Shown: positions 1 through 7,351, counted from the stretch's first letter. The stretch: DNA of 23,825 nt from Candidatus Uhrbacteria bacterium (GCA_016206165.1 JACQSD010000046.1:1-23825), one strand, 5' to 3'. A program made the numbers and translations. The notes: generated by a model not told the origin, from the letters alone.

Positions 1-3
1 ATA

Positions 4-795
4 TTGGTCGGTGTTCCACTTGCAGCAGAATCATTGATGACGATCGGATCATTTCCGGTGACGAATTCTGTTGTCACGACGGCGATCGTGTCGCTTGGGT
101 TATTACTGACCGCCTTTGTCATTCGCACGAAGCGAGCGCTCGTGCCGCGAGGGATTCAGAATCTTACGGAGAGTATCCTTGAGTTTATTCTGAACTTCAT
201 GCAGCAGGTGACGAACGACAAAGAACGAGCACGGAGATTCTTGCCGATCGTGGGGACGCTCTTCCTCTTTATTCTTCTTTCGAATTGGCTCGGGCTTTTG
301 CCGGGGGTGGGATCGATTGGATCATGGCAAGTAGTGCATGGTGAGATGGAGCTCATTCCACTTTTTCGGCCAGCGATGAGTGATCTCAATACGACCCTCG
401 CACTCGCAATCTTTGCGATCGTCGCAACACATATCTTCGGGATCATCGCGATTGGAGTTTGGCAGCACGCGAACAAGTTTTTCCAGTTTGGAACAATTGT
501 CCAAGGTTTTCGGAAAGGGGGCATTCATATTTTCGTTGGACTCATCGAATTTGTCGTCGGTATTATCGAAACTATCGCAGAAGTTGCAAAAGTGGTATCC
601 TTGTCTCTCCGGTTGTATGGGAACGTTTTTGCCGGGGAGGTACTCCTTACCGTTATTGGATCGCTCATCGCATTTGTCGCACCGCTCCCATTTATGGCGC
701 TCGAGCTCATCGTTGGGATTGTTCAGGCAATGGTGTTCTCCATGTTGACCTTGGTGTTTATGACTGTTCTCACCGAGAAGCCACACCACGAATGA
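4..795 (+). CDS. atpB: ATP synthase F0 subunit a (possibly 5'-partial)
   Basis: Subunit a of the membrane F0 sector, which forms the ion half-channels next to the c-ring. The reading frame is open to the window edge; a TTG at 4 is the first possible start, and the true start may lie a few codons upstream. About five to six hydrophobic helices are visible. The conserved penultimate-helix motif SLRLYGNVFAGE carries the essential arginine, and PLFRPAMSDLNTT matches the family. At about 263 residues the length is normal. It is the first gene of the canonical order B-E-F-H-A-G-D-C. The stop is followed at once by a repeat-rich spacer rather than by a close atpE. Identification is secure; only the start is uncertain. 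Confidence 0.95.
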   Translation: MVGVPLAAESLMTIGSFPVTNSVVTTAIVSLGLLLTAFVIRTKRALVPRGIQNLTESILEFILNFMQQVTNDKERARRFLPIVGTLFLFILLSNWLGLLPGVGSIGSWQVVHGEMELIPLFRPAMSDLNTTLALAIFAIVATHIFGIIAIGVWQHANKFFQFGTIVQGFRKGGIHIFVGLIEFVVGIIETIAEVAKVVSLSLRLYGNVFAGEVLLTVIGSLIAFVAPLPFMALELIVGIVQAMVFSMLTLVFMTVLTEKPHHE

Positions 796-798
796 GCT

Positions 799-875
799 GC
801 TTAGCTGGTTAGCTGCGTTAGCTTGTTAGGAAGACTAATGAAGCTAATGAAGCTAAAAAGCTAATGAAGCTAATT
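799..875. repeat. AATGAAGCTA/TTAGCT word-repeat hairpin
   Basis: Degenerate copies of TTAGCT-type words on the left (gttagctgcgttagcttgttag region cut into words) face repeated AATGAAGCTA words on the right, so the two halves can pair as an imperfect hairpin. It begins just after the atpB stop. A related element made of the same words fills the spacer at 14646-14720. No function is known from the sequence alone. Confidence 0.8.
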
Positions 876-876
876 T

Positions 877-934
877 TTGCACCTTGCGCGACATTAAAAA
901 TTTTCCTTTTTACCTGTCGACGCGAGTAGTGCAA
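877..934. repeat. Hairpin upstream of atpE
   Basis: TTGCAC at 877-882 pairs with GTGCAA at 929-934, and the inner TTGCGCGAC pairs with GTCGACGCGA. The hairpin ends 9 bases before the atpE start codon. There is no clear Shine-Dalgarno sequence between them. Confidence 0.6.
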
Positions 935-943
935 CAAAACGAT

Positions 944-1168
944 ATGGCAATGGATCCAGAGTCCGTTAAGATCCTGACGAAAGGTCTTACCATGGCAGTC
1001 GGTGGCATTATGCCGGCGTACGCTATTGGCAAACTCGTGGCAAAAGCCATGGAGTCAATTGGTCGCAACCCAGAGTCTGCAGGAAAATTGTTCGTTCCGA
1101 TGCTTCTCGGAGCCGCATTTGCAGAGGCCATCGCCATTTACGCATTGGTCGTTGTCTTCACCCTGTAG
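944..1168 (+). CDS. atpE: ATP synthase F0 subunit c
   Basis: Proteolipid of the rotating c-ring, 74 residues, two transmembrane helices. The polar loop RNPE is at residues 41-44. The ion-binding carboxylate is Glu61 in the second helix (context FAEAIAIY). Glu61 is followed by Ala rather than Ser/Thr, so the Na+-ligand pattern is not evident and proton coupling is more likely; this is inferred from family knowledge. ATG 944 was chosen because it gives the usual short N-terminus; a second ATG at 950 is possible. An in-frame upstream extension to 884 would run through the hairpin and is unlikely. No Shine-Dalgarno site is visible. Confidence 0.95.
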   Translation: MAMDPESVKILTKGLTMAVGGIMPAYAIGKLVAKAMESIGRNPESAGKLFVPMLLGAAFAEAIAIYALVVVFTL

Positions 1169-1243
1169 AACTAACGAATTACGAATAAGGTTACGAATTT
1201 ACGAATTCGTGAATTCGTGACTGATTCGTTATTCGTGAGTGGC
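1169..1243. repeat. ACGAATT/ATTCGT hairpin filling the atpE-atpF spacer
   Basis: The 75-bp spacer consists of ACGAATT-type words followed by ATTCGT-type words in inverted order (for example ACGAATAA against TTATTCGT). It runs from the atpE stop to the atpF start. The same word family occurs upstream of glyA at 12290-12352. Confidence 0.8.
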
Positions 1244-1786
1244 ATGTCTTCCGAACTTGACGTAGCAAAAGAAGTCGTAGTACAGAGTGGGTCGTTTATT
1301 GACACGCTTGGTTTGAATTGGAAATTATTTATTGCACAGATTGTCAATTTCTCTGTCGTCGTTTTTGTGTTGTGGCGGTGGGCATATCAACCACTCGTGA
1401 AGCTCATGGATGATCGTACGCGAAAGATTGAGCAAGGCCTCGAGGACGCAAAACGAGCTGCGCATGAGTTAACCGAACTCGAAAAGATGCGTGGCACGAC
1501 ACTCCGTGAAGCAAAACAAGAAGCGCAGCGTATCATTGAAGAGGCGACACAGCATGCAGAAAAAATGAGGGGTGATTTGGTACTCAAGGCACGTACGGAT
1601 GTGGAGAAGGTTGTGCACGATGCAAAACTCGCCATTGCGCGAGAAAAAGAGATAATGCTCAACGAGGCGAGGGGTCATGTTGCAGAACTTGTCGTTGCAG
1701 CAACAGAAAAGATTTTGCAAGAAAAGATTGATAGTAAGAAAGATAGAGAGTTGGTTGAAACAACAGTGAATTCACTAAAACACTGA
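1244..1786 (+). CDS. atpF: ATP synthase F0 subunit b
   Basis: Peripheral stalk subunit, 180 residues. One transmembrane helix lies at about residues 26-48 (WKLFIAQIVNF...). It is followed by a long charged coiled coil rich in Glu, Lys, Arg and Ala, with the family stretch ARGHVAELVVAATEKILQEKID near the C-terminus. ATG 1244 is preferred over GTG 1217 because the latter start would translate part of the hairpin spacer. The C-terminal coiled coil should contact the delta subunit encoded next. No Shine-Dalgarno site precedes the start. Length and layout are ordinary. Confidence 0.95.
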   Translation: MSSELDVAKEVVVQSGSFIDTLGLNWKLFIAQIVNFSVVVFVLWRWAYQPLVKLMDDRTRKIEQGLEDAKRAAHELTELEKMRGTTLREAKQEAQRIIEEATQHAEKMRGDLVLKARTDVEKVVHDAKLAIAREKEIMLNEARGHVAELVVAATEKILQEKIDSKKDRELVETTVNSLKH

Positions 1787-1861
1787 AGCACAAGAAACAC
1801 AGAATCATAAAGTGTTTTTGTGTTGAGGCGTCGCGCCGAGTGTTTCTGTGATTCTGTGATT
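1787..1861. repeat. CACAGAATCA hairpin filling the atpF-atpH spacer
   Basis: A 75-bp spacer between the atpF stop and the atpH start. AAACACAGAATCA on the left faces TGATTCTGTG and GTGTTTCTGTG on the right, with a GC-rich centre (GGCGTCGCGCC). The right arm ends directly at the ATG of atpH. Confidence 0.8.
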
Positions 1862-2260
1862 ATGAAACGTCCACTCAAACAATACGCACAGGCATTCTAT
1901 CAGGCAGTGCAAGATGATGGAGCTGAACTCCGGAATGTTGGGCATGGGTTTATCGCGACGTTGCAACGCGATGGAGTCCTCGCGAAAGCGAATGCGATCA
2001 TTGAACTCTTTCGAAAAGAGTGGAACACGCGTGAACGTGAAATTGATGTTTTCATCACGACCGCGCGCGAGATTTCTTCCACACAGCAACAGCACATTGC
2101 AGAGCGAGTGGCGTCGCTCGCAAAGAAAGAGCGAGCAACAATACATGCAACCATCGATCCAACATTGATTGGCGGTGTCCGTGTGCGTTATGACGACACG
2201 ATTCTTGATGGGAGCATGCAGAGAGCACTACACACATTGAAAGAAAAAATGATACAATAA
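1862..2260 (+). CDS. atpH: ATP synthase F1 subunit delta
   Basis: Links the peripheral stalk to the top of F1. The start MKRPLKQYAQAFY and the C-terminal IDPTLIGGVRVRYDDTILDG are family hallmarks. At 132 residues it is clearly shorter than the usual 170-180, and the shortening falls in the middle of the protein. ATG 1862 directly follows the right arm of the upstream hairpin; earlier in-frame starts would translate the repeat. atpA follows after only 13 bp, the tightest junction in the operon. Assignment is confident from the C-terminal motif and operon position. Confidence 0.92.
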   Translation: MKRPLKQYAQAFYQAVQDDGAELRNVGHGFIATLQRDGVLAKANAIIELFRKEWNTREREIDVFITTAREISSTQQQHIAERVASLAKKERATIHATIDPTLIGGVRVRYDDTILDGSMQRALHTLKEKMIQ

Positions 2261-2273
2261 TCAATATTTATCT

Positions 2274-3815
2274 ATGTCCAATCCATCGAAGGACCACATT
2301 ATCGAAACATTGAAGAAACAAATCCTCGATTTTAAGGCTGAGGCTGTGCAAGAACATGTCGGCACCGTGCTTGATGTCGGTGACGGCATTGCACGCATTG
2401 CCGGACTTTCAAATGCAAAGGCGTCCGAGATGCTAGAATTTGCTTCTCGCAACTTGCAGCTCGTTGCTAGCGGCCAGAAGCAAGAAGCAGTGACCTATGG
2501 GGTCGCACTCAATCTTGAAGAAGACCGGATTGGTGCCATGATTCTTGGTGAATCGCACCACATTCATGAAGGCGATACCGTGAAAAGTACGGGGCGTATT
2601 TTGGAGGTCCCCGTGGGCGATACAGTTATCGGGCGTGTGCTCGATCCACTTGGGCGACCACTCGATGGAAAACCTGCACCAAAGACCACCACACATTATC
2701 CTGTCGAGAAAATTGCTCCAGGTGTCATTGCACGTGAAGCAGTGAAGCAACCATTACAAACGGGCATCAAAGCGATTGACGCGATGATTCCGATTGGTCG
2801 CGGACAGCGAGAGCTCATCATTTGTGATCGGCAGACTGGGAAAACTGCAGTTGCGGTTGACGCGATTATCAATCAAAAAGGACAAAACGTCATTTGTATT
2901 TACGTTGCGATTGGGCAGAAGGAATCGAAAGTCGCGAAGATTGTGAAAAAGCTTGAGGAGGTAGGTGCGATGGAATACACCACGGTCGTGCTCGCCGGAG
3001 CGTCGCAACCCGCGGCACTTTCGTTCATTGCTCCGTATGCTGGATGTGCGATGGGCGAGTACTTTATGGATAAGGGAAAGGATGTGCTTGTCGTTTACGA
3101 CGATCTTTCAAAGCATGCAGTTGCGTATCGCCAGATTTCGTTGTTGCTTCGTCGTCCACCAGGTCGCGAAGCGTATCCAGGAGATATTTTTTACCTGCAT
3201 TCCCGTTTACTTGAGCGTGCAGCAAAGTTGAGCAAGGAACATGGGAGTGGGTCGCTCACGGCACTTCCGATAATTGAAACACAGGCGGGCGATGTCTCGG
3301 CATATATTCCTACAAATGTCATCTCCATTACCGACGGACAGATTTATCTTGAAACCGATCTTTTCTACCAGGGAATTCGTCCGGCATTGAACGTCGGTCT
3401 CTCCGTTTCTCGTGTCGGGTCTGCGGCACAGATGAAGGCAATGAAAAAAGTGGCAGGAAAGTTGCGACTTGAACTTGCACAATTTCGCGAGCTCGCTGCG
3501 TTTGCACAATTCGGTTCTGACCTTGATGAAGCAACGCGAAAACAAATTGAGCGAGGGCGCCGCCTCACCGAAATTTTAAAGCAAGGGCAGTTTGAACCGA
3601 TGGCGGTTGAGCACCAGGTTGCAATTATTTTTTGCGCGATCAATGGATACCTTGATGATGTTCCGGCAGAAGACGTCCGTGTGTGGGAGGAGCGATTCCA
3701 CAAACATTTAAAGACCGAATCGAGTGGAGTGTTGAAGTTACTTCGTGAAAAGAAAGAGATAACGGAAGAAGTTGAAAAGAAACTACGGATGGTCATCGAG
3801 GAAGTTAAGAAATAA
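2274..3815 (+). CDS. atpA: ATP synthase F1 subunit alpha
   Basis: Non-catalytic nucleotide-binding subunit of the F1 hexamer, 513 residues, normal length. An N-terminal beta-barrel is followed by the nucleotide-binding domain. The P-loop reads CDRQTGKT from residue 184, whereas the family normally has GDRQTGKT, so the first P-loop Gly is Cys. The catalytic-interface arginine is present in SVSRVGSAAQ. The C-terminal helical domain is intact. The start ATG lies 13 bp after atpH with no Shine-Dalgarno site and no repeat. Identity is certain; the Cys substitution is the only oddity. Confidence 0.98.
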   Translation: MSNPSKDHIIETLKKQILDFKAEAVQEHVGTVLDVGDGIARIAGLSNAKASEMLEFASRNLQLVASGQKQEAVTYGVALNLEEDRIGAMILGESHHIHEGDTVKSTGRILEVPVGDTVIGRVLDPLGRPLDGKPAPKTTTHYPVEKIAPGVIAREAVKQPLQTGIKAIDAMIPIGRGQRELIICDRQTGKTAVAVDAIINQKGQNVICIYVAIGQKESKVAKIVKKLEEVGAMEYTTVVLAGASQPAALSFIAPYAGCAMGEYFMDKGKDVLVVYDDLSKHAVAYRQISLLLRRPPGREAYPGDIFYLHSRLLERAAKLSKEHGSGSLTALPIIETQAGDVSAYIPTNVISITDGQIYLETDLFYQGIRPALNVGLSVSRVGSAAQMKAMKKVAGKLRLELAQFRELAAFAQFGSDLDEATRKQIERGRRLTEILKQGQFEPMAVEHQVAIIFCAINGYLDDVPAEDVRVWEERFHKHLKTESSGVLKLLREKKEITEEVEKKLRMVIEEVKK

Positions 3816-3884
3816 GCGGAGACAGTAAAGACAGTGAAGTCAGTAAAGACAGCTGACTTTACTGTCATCGCTGACTTCACTGTC
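3816..3884. repeat. GACAGTAAAG/CTTTACTGTC hairpin filling the atpA-atpG spacer
   Basis: This 69-bp spacer holds repeated words (GACAGTAAAGACAGTGAAGTC...) on the left and their complements (CTGACTTTACTGTC, CTGACTTCACTGTC) on the right. The right half is 32 bp and ends directly at the ATG of atpG. The same element, split open by a gene, occurs between atpD and atpC. Confidence 0.88.
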
Positions 3885-4874
3885 ATGGCTGTTTCACCTA
3901 AAATCATCAAACGACGCATTCGTTCTGTTTCGAATACGAAAAAGATTACGAAAGCGATGGAGCTTGTTTCTGCTGCAAAAATGCGGAAGGCGGTGGCACG
4001 GACACTTGCATCGCGCGCGTACGCAGGGACTGCCTGGGAGCTTGTCCAGCGGCTCACGATGCGCGTTGACTATCAGCATCCGTTGTTGGGGAATAAGCAA
4101 GATGAATCTACATATTCTTCGAGCGACTCCGACGACGCGTCGGAGGAGTCGAGAAGTTCTCGACAAGCTCGAACAGTAAATAAGACTGCAGTCATCGTCA
4201 TCAGCTCAAATCGAGGTTTGTGCGGATCATTTAACGCGCGCATTGCCGGAGAGGCATTGAAGATGAAAGATGTGGAGTATATTACAATGGGAAGAAAGTC
4301 GCGGGATATTATTCGTCGGAATGGCGCGACCATTGCGGCAGACTTTGAGAAGAAAGATATTACGACAAGTATTGCTGATCTTTCTCCACTGACACGACTC
4401 GTGATGGATGGCTTTCTCGATGGGACCTATAGTCGCGTTTCTGTTGTGTATATGGATTTTATTTCGTCACTCGTTCAGCAATCGCGAGTGAAGCAGCTCC
4501 TGCCATTTATTGCAGAGGAGGATGAAAATCTTGGAGTGATCGGAACCTCACCCCGAAACCTCACCCCAACCCTCTCCTCCGAGGAGAGGGAGAAGTTGAC
4601 AAAGAGAGGGGAGTATGAGTATCTTATCGAACCTGCGCCCGATGTTGTGCTGAACGACTTACTCCCACGACTTGTTGAATTGCAACTGTACCAATCTGTT
4701 CTTGAATCTGAAGCGTCTGAACATTCAGCGCGTATGCTTGCAATGCGGAACGCGACGGATGCGGCAGGGGACATGATGCAAGAACTGACCCTCATGTACA
4801 ATCAGGCGCGGCAAGCCGGCATCACGCGCGAGATTGCGGAGATTGCAGGAGGAAAAGCAGCACTTGAGAATTAA
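3885..4874 (+). CDS. atpG: ATP synthase F1 subunit gamma, with two in-frame repeat insertions
   Basis: Central rotating shaft of F1. The N-terminal helix (NTKKITKAMELVSAAKMRK) and C-terminal helix (MYNQARQAGITREIAEIAGG) are canonical, and the core strand motif SSNRGLCGSFN is present. At 329 residues it is about 40 longer than usual. The excess maps to two low-complexity inserts: residues about 77-99 (Ser/Asp/Glu-rich, DNA 4113-4181) and about 217-244 (NLTPTLSSEEREKL, DNA 4541-4612). Both match repeat elements found outside genes elsewhere in this window. ATG 3885 is chosen because the upstream GTG at 3834 would translate the spacer hairpin. The reading frame stays open, so the protein is probably functional. 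Confidence 0.96.
   Translation: MAVSPKIIKRRIRSVSNTKKITKAMELVSAAKMRKAVARTLASRAYAGTAWELVQRLTMRVDYQHPLLGNKQDESTYSSSDSDDASEESRSSRQARTVNKTAVIVISSNRGLCGSFNARIAGEALKMKDVEYITMGRKSRDIIRRNGATIAADFEKKDITTSIADLSPLTRLVMDGFLDGTYSRVSVVYMDFISSLVQQSRVKQLLPFIAEEDENLGVIGTSPRNLTPTLSSEEREKLTKRGEYEYLIEPAPDVVLNDLLPRLVELQLYQSVLESEASEHSARMLAMRNATDAAGDMMQELTLMYNQARQAGITREIAEIAGGKAALEN
4113..4181. repeat. 69-bp palindromic element inside atpG (copy of the glyA-folD spacer element)
   Basis: It begins TATTCTTCGAG and ends TCGAGAAGTTCTCGAC, two bases, GCTCGAACAGTAAAT. The element at 10944-11025 has the same ends on the same strand. The centre contains CGACGCGTCG flanked by GACTCC/GGAGTC. Its length is 23 codons, so the frame is kept. 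It corresponds to residues about 77-99 of the gamma subunit. Confidence 0.9.
4548..4590. repeat. CCTCACCCCAACCCTCTCCT palindrome inside atpG
   Basis: CCCTCTCCTC at 4570-4579 and GAGGAGAGGG at 4581-4590 form a 10-bp perfect inverted repeat, preceded by CCTCACCCC words. A near-identical copy lies outside coding sequence at 23656-23689. In atpG it encodes LTPTLSSEERE. Confidence 0.9.
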
Positions 4875-4967
4875 ACTATAGAAGCAGAATAACGCAGATG
4901 ATAACGCCGATTAACGCAGATTTCAGCGTCTATCAGCGTCACTATCCGCGTTTATCAGCATCTACGT
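4875..4967. repeat. AACGCAGAT/ATCAGCGT word-repeat spacer between atpG and atpD
   Basis: A 93-bp spacer with words such as ATAACGCAGATG, ATAACGCCGATT and TTAACGCAGAT. They are followed by words of opposite sense (TATCAGCGTC, TATCCGCGTTTATCAGCATC), so the halves can pair. It ends at the atpD ATG. Confidence 0.75.
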
Positions 4968-6332
4968 ATGAACAAAGGTTCTATTAGTCAGGTTATCGGC
5001 GCGGTGGTCGATGTCCGTTTCGGGGAAAAACTGCCAGCGATCTATAACGCGCTTGAGGTGAGTCGGGGTGGCGAGCGACTTGTCCTTGAAGTACAGAGCC
5101 ACATGGGCTCGAACACCGTACGGACGATCGCGATGGGATCGACGGATGGATTGCAACGGAATGCAGACGTTGTGGATACCGGTGCTCCGATCTCGGTTTC
5201 TGTAGGCAAGGAAACACTTGGCCGCATGTTGAGCGTGCTTGGCGATCCGATTGATGGCAAAGAGGCAGTGAAAACAAAAGTACAGTATCCGATTCATCGT
5301 CCAGCCCCAAAGTTTACAGATCAAGCAACAAAGACAGAAATTTTGGAGACGGGAATTAAAGTGATCGATCTCATCTGTCCGATTGTGAAGGGGGGGAAAG
5401 TAGGACTCTTCGGTGGCGCTGGCGTCGGAAAGACGGTTGTTATTATGGAGCTTATTCGAAATATCGCGCAGGAGCATGGAGGTCTTTCCGTATTTGCCGG
5501 CGTTGGTGAACGAAGTCGTGAAGGGAATGATCTCTACCACGAAATGAAAGAGTCAGGAGTACTTGCGAAGACATCCCTTGTTTTTGGGCAGATGAACGAG
5601 ACGCCGGGCGTGCGCGCACGCGTGGCGTTGACCGGTCTCGCGATGGCAGAGTATTTCCGTGACGAACAGAAACAGGACGTTCTCCTTTTCATTGATAACA
5701 TTTTCCGTTTTACACAAGCGGGATCCGAGGTATCAGCACTCCTTGGCCGTATTCCATCCGCAGTCGGCTATCAGCCAACGCTCGCGACCGAAATGGGTGA
5801 GTTGCAAGAACGAATCACATCGACAAAGAATGGATCCATTACATCAATCCAAGCAGTGTATGTTCCTGCGGATGACTTGACGGACCCAGCGCCAGCAACG
5901 ACGTTCGGGCATCTTGATTCCACAGTCGTGCTTGCGCGATCGCTCGCCGAACTTGGAATTTATCCTGCAGTTGATCCACTTGATTCCACATCGACGATTC
6001 TTGATCCGCAAATTGTCGGTGCGGAACATTACAACGTTGCTCGGCAGGTGCAGAAAGTGCTGCAACGCTATAAGGATCTTCAGGATATCATCGCGATTCT
6101 TGGAATGGAAGAATTATCGGATGAAGATAAGCAAACAGTCTCCCGTGCGCGGAAAATCCAACGGTTCCTTTCGCAGCCATTCTTCGTGGCAGAAGCATTT
6201 ACCGGAGCAGCTGGGAAATACGTGACACTGAAGGAAACAATTCGTGGATTCAAGGAGATTCTCGATGGAAAACATGATGACAAGAACGAACAGGCGTTTT
6301 ATATGAAAGGAACGATTGATGAAGTAAAGTAA
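4968..6332 (+). CDS. atpD: ATP synthase F1 subunit beta (catalytic)
   Basis: Catalytic ATP-synthesising subunit, 454 residues. Walker A GGAGVGKT is at residues 149-156. The catalytic glutamate lies in GVGERSREGND, the Walker B region reads VLLFIDNIFRFTQAG, and ALLGRIPSAVGYQPTL is present. No insertions are visible, in contrast to atpG. The start ATG directly follows the repeat spacer and lacks a Shine-Dalgarno site; the product begins MNKGSISQVIGAVVDV as expected. Downstream, atpC is separated from it by a hairpin element that contains another gene. Confidence 0.98.
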   Translation: MNKGSISQVIGAVVDVRFGEKLPAIYNALEVSRGGERLVLEVQSHMGSNTVRTIAMGSTDGLQRNADVVDTGAPISVSVGKETLGRMLSVLGDPIDGKEAVKTKVQYPIHRPAPKFTDQATKTEILETGIKVIDLICPIVKGGKVGLFGGAGVGKTVVIMELIRNIAQEHGGLSVFAGVGERSREGNDLYHEMKESGVLAKTSLVFGQMNETPGVRARVALTGLAMAEYFRDEQKQDVLLFIDNIFRFTQAGSEVSALLGRIPSAVGYQPTLATEMGELQERITSTKNGSITSIQAVYVPADDLTDPAPATTFGHLDSTVVLARSLAELGIYPAVDPLDSTSTILDPQIVGAEHYNVARQVQKVLQRYKDLQDIIAILGMEELSDEDKQTVSRARKIQRFLSQPFFVAEAFTGAAGKYVTLKETIRGFKEILDGKHDDKNEQAFYMKGTIDEVK

Positions 6333-6365
6333 GTAAAGACAGCGAGGACAGTGAAGACAGCAGTT
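6333..6365. repeat. Left arm of the split GACAGTAAAG element
   Basis: This 33-bp stretch (GTAAAGACAG, GGACAGTGAAGACAG words) resembles the left half of the element at 3816-3884. It lies between the atpD stop and the start of the four-helix-bundle gene. Confidence 0.85.
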
Positions 6366-6737
6366 ATGGCTACAATCAAAAACTTCCATGATCTACAAGT
6401 ATGGCAGAAAGCACACGAGCTAGTCCTTCTTGTATATGAGGTTACATCTACTTTTCCTACACATGAATTGTATGGGCTTGTTTCTCAGATGCGGCGTGCA
6501 GCGATATCGGTAGCATCCAATATTGTGGAAGGATTTCGTCGTCATTCAGTTAATGATAGTATTCATTTTTATAATATCTCAGAGGGGTCTCTTGAGGAAT
6601 TAAAGTATCAACTTCTTGTCTCACGGGATTTGCATTATATTAGTGATGAGACATATACGCGTGCACATTTTCTTGCTGAAGAAGTAAGTAAATTGCTCTA
6701 TAGTTGGAAAGTAAGTCAGCGAGAAAATACAAAGTAG
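6366..6737 (+). CDS. Four-helix-bundle protein (S23/IVS-type)
   Basis: 123 residues matching the family known from 23S rRNA intervening sequences. The sequence shows FHDLQVWQKAHELV, YGLVSQMRRAAISVASNIVEGF and SLEELKYQLLVSRDL, the typical helix signatures. The biochemical role of the family is unknown. ATG 6366 is the natural start and directly abuts the left repeat arm. The last codons run into sequence resembling the arm words. It interrupts an otherwise canonical atpD-atpC junction and is probably co-transcribed with them. It is related in fold to Avd of diversity-generating retroelements, but no reverse transcriptase or repeat pair of that type is present. Family identity is clear; the function in this location is unknown. 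Confidence 0.9.
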   Translation: MATIKNFHDLQVWQKAHELVLLVYEVTSTFPTHELYGLVSQMRRAAISVASNIVEGFRRHSVNDSIHFYNISEGSLEELKYQLLVSRDLHYISDETYTRAHFLAEEVSKLLYSWKVSQRENTK

Positions 6738-6769
6738 CTGACTTCACTGTCTTTACTGACTTTACTGTT
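6738..6769. repeat. Right arm of the split element, ending at atpC
   Basis: Thirty-two bp of CTGACTT/ACTGT words. They match in length and sequence the 32-bp right half of the intact element at 3853-3884 and likewise end at a start codon (atpC). Confidence 0.88.
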
Positions 6770-7207
6770 ATGCTTCATTTTAAAATAGTGAGCCCCGAAC
6801 GTATCGTCTTTGAAGACGACGTTGATCAAGTGACCATCCCTACAAAGGATGGTGAGATTACCGTACTCCCAAATCATCTTCCGCTTGTTGCTGCATTGCA
6901 AGCAGGAGAGCTGCTCATTAAAACAGGAGCGGCACGTATTCCCATGGCAATCTCTGGCGGGTTTGTTGAGGTGCAACCAAAGAGTCAGGTTATTGTTCTT
7001 GCGGATACTGCGGAGAAGGTAGAAGAAATTGATCTCGAACGCGCAGAAGCAGCGCGACAGCGCGCGCAGATGCTCGCGAAAGACAAGATCACCGAAGCGT
7101 CGGAATACGCTGCGCTTGCCGCAAAGATGGAAAAGGAACTTGTGCGGTTAAAAATTGCGCGCAAATATCGGCGCGATCACCGCGTGCCAACACCGGTGCA
7201 GGGATAG
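6770..7207 (+). CDS. atpC: ATP synthase F1 subunit epsilon
   Basis: Regulatory subunit at the foot of the gamma shaft, 145 residues. The N-terminal beta-sandwich is visible (MLHFKIVSPERIVFEDDVDQ, GEITVLPNHLPLVAAL, AISGGFVEV). It is followed by a C-terminal helical hairpin with LERAEAARQRAQ and a basic tail. ATG 6770 abuts the right repeat arm; an in-frame upstream start at 6704 would overlap the four-helix-bundle gene and translate the arm, so it is rejected. It is the last gene of the ATP synthase operon. Confidence 0.95.
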   Translation: MLHFKIVSPERIVFEDDVDQVTIPTKDGEITVLPNHLPLVAALQAGELLIKTGAARIPMAISGGFVEVQPKSQVIVLADTAEKVEEIDLERAEAARQRAQMLAKDKITEASEYAALAAKMEKELVRLKIARKYRRDHRVPTPVQG

Positions 7208-7215
7208 CATGCATG

Positions 7216-7350
7216 CCCTGTAGTGAAACTTCGCCACGTCAGCCTTCGGCATGACGTTCATGTTTTTCTTCAGAATGCATGGTAGTAAGTATCATACATA
7301 CGACATTCGTCAGCTGATCCGTAAGGATCAGGCGGAGTTCTACTACAGGG
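7216..7350. repeat. Multi-branched inverted repeat filling the atpC-PH gene spacer
   Basis: The outer arms 7216-7235 and 7331-7350 pair at about 17 of 20 positions, with CCCTGTAGT/ACTACAGGG perfect. Inside are ACGTCAGCC-TTC-GGCATGACGT and CTGATC/GATCAG hairpins. The right arm ends one base before the ATG of the PH-domain gene. Confidence 0.8.
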
Positions 7351-7351
7351 T

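Noticed and set aside
799..875. Possible CRISPR-like array of short repeats
   Set aside because: The repeats are about 10 bp, degenerate, without unique spacers of constant length, and arranged as an inverted hairpin. No cas genes are present.
944..1168. Sodium-dependent ATP synthase
   Set aside because: The residue after the essential Glu61 is Ala, and no clear sodium-ligand pattern is seen, so a proton type is more likely.
3365..4057. A 230-codon minus-strand frame across atpA and atpG
   Set aside because: It is antisense to two certain genes and includes the spacer repeat.
6366..6737. Diversity-generating retroelement accessory gene (avd)
   Set aside because: No reverse transcriptase, template repeat or variable repeat is nearby; the sequence fits the general four-helix S23 family.
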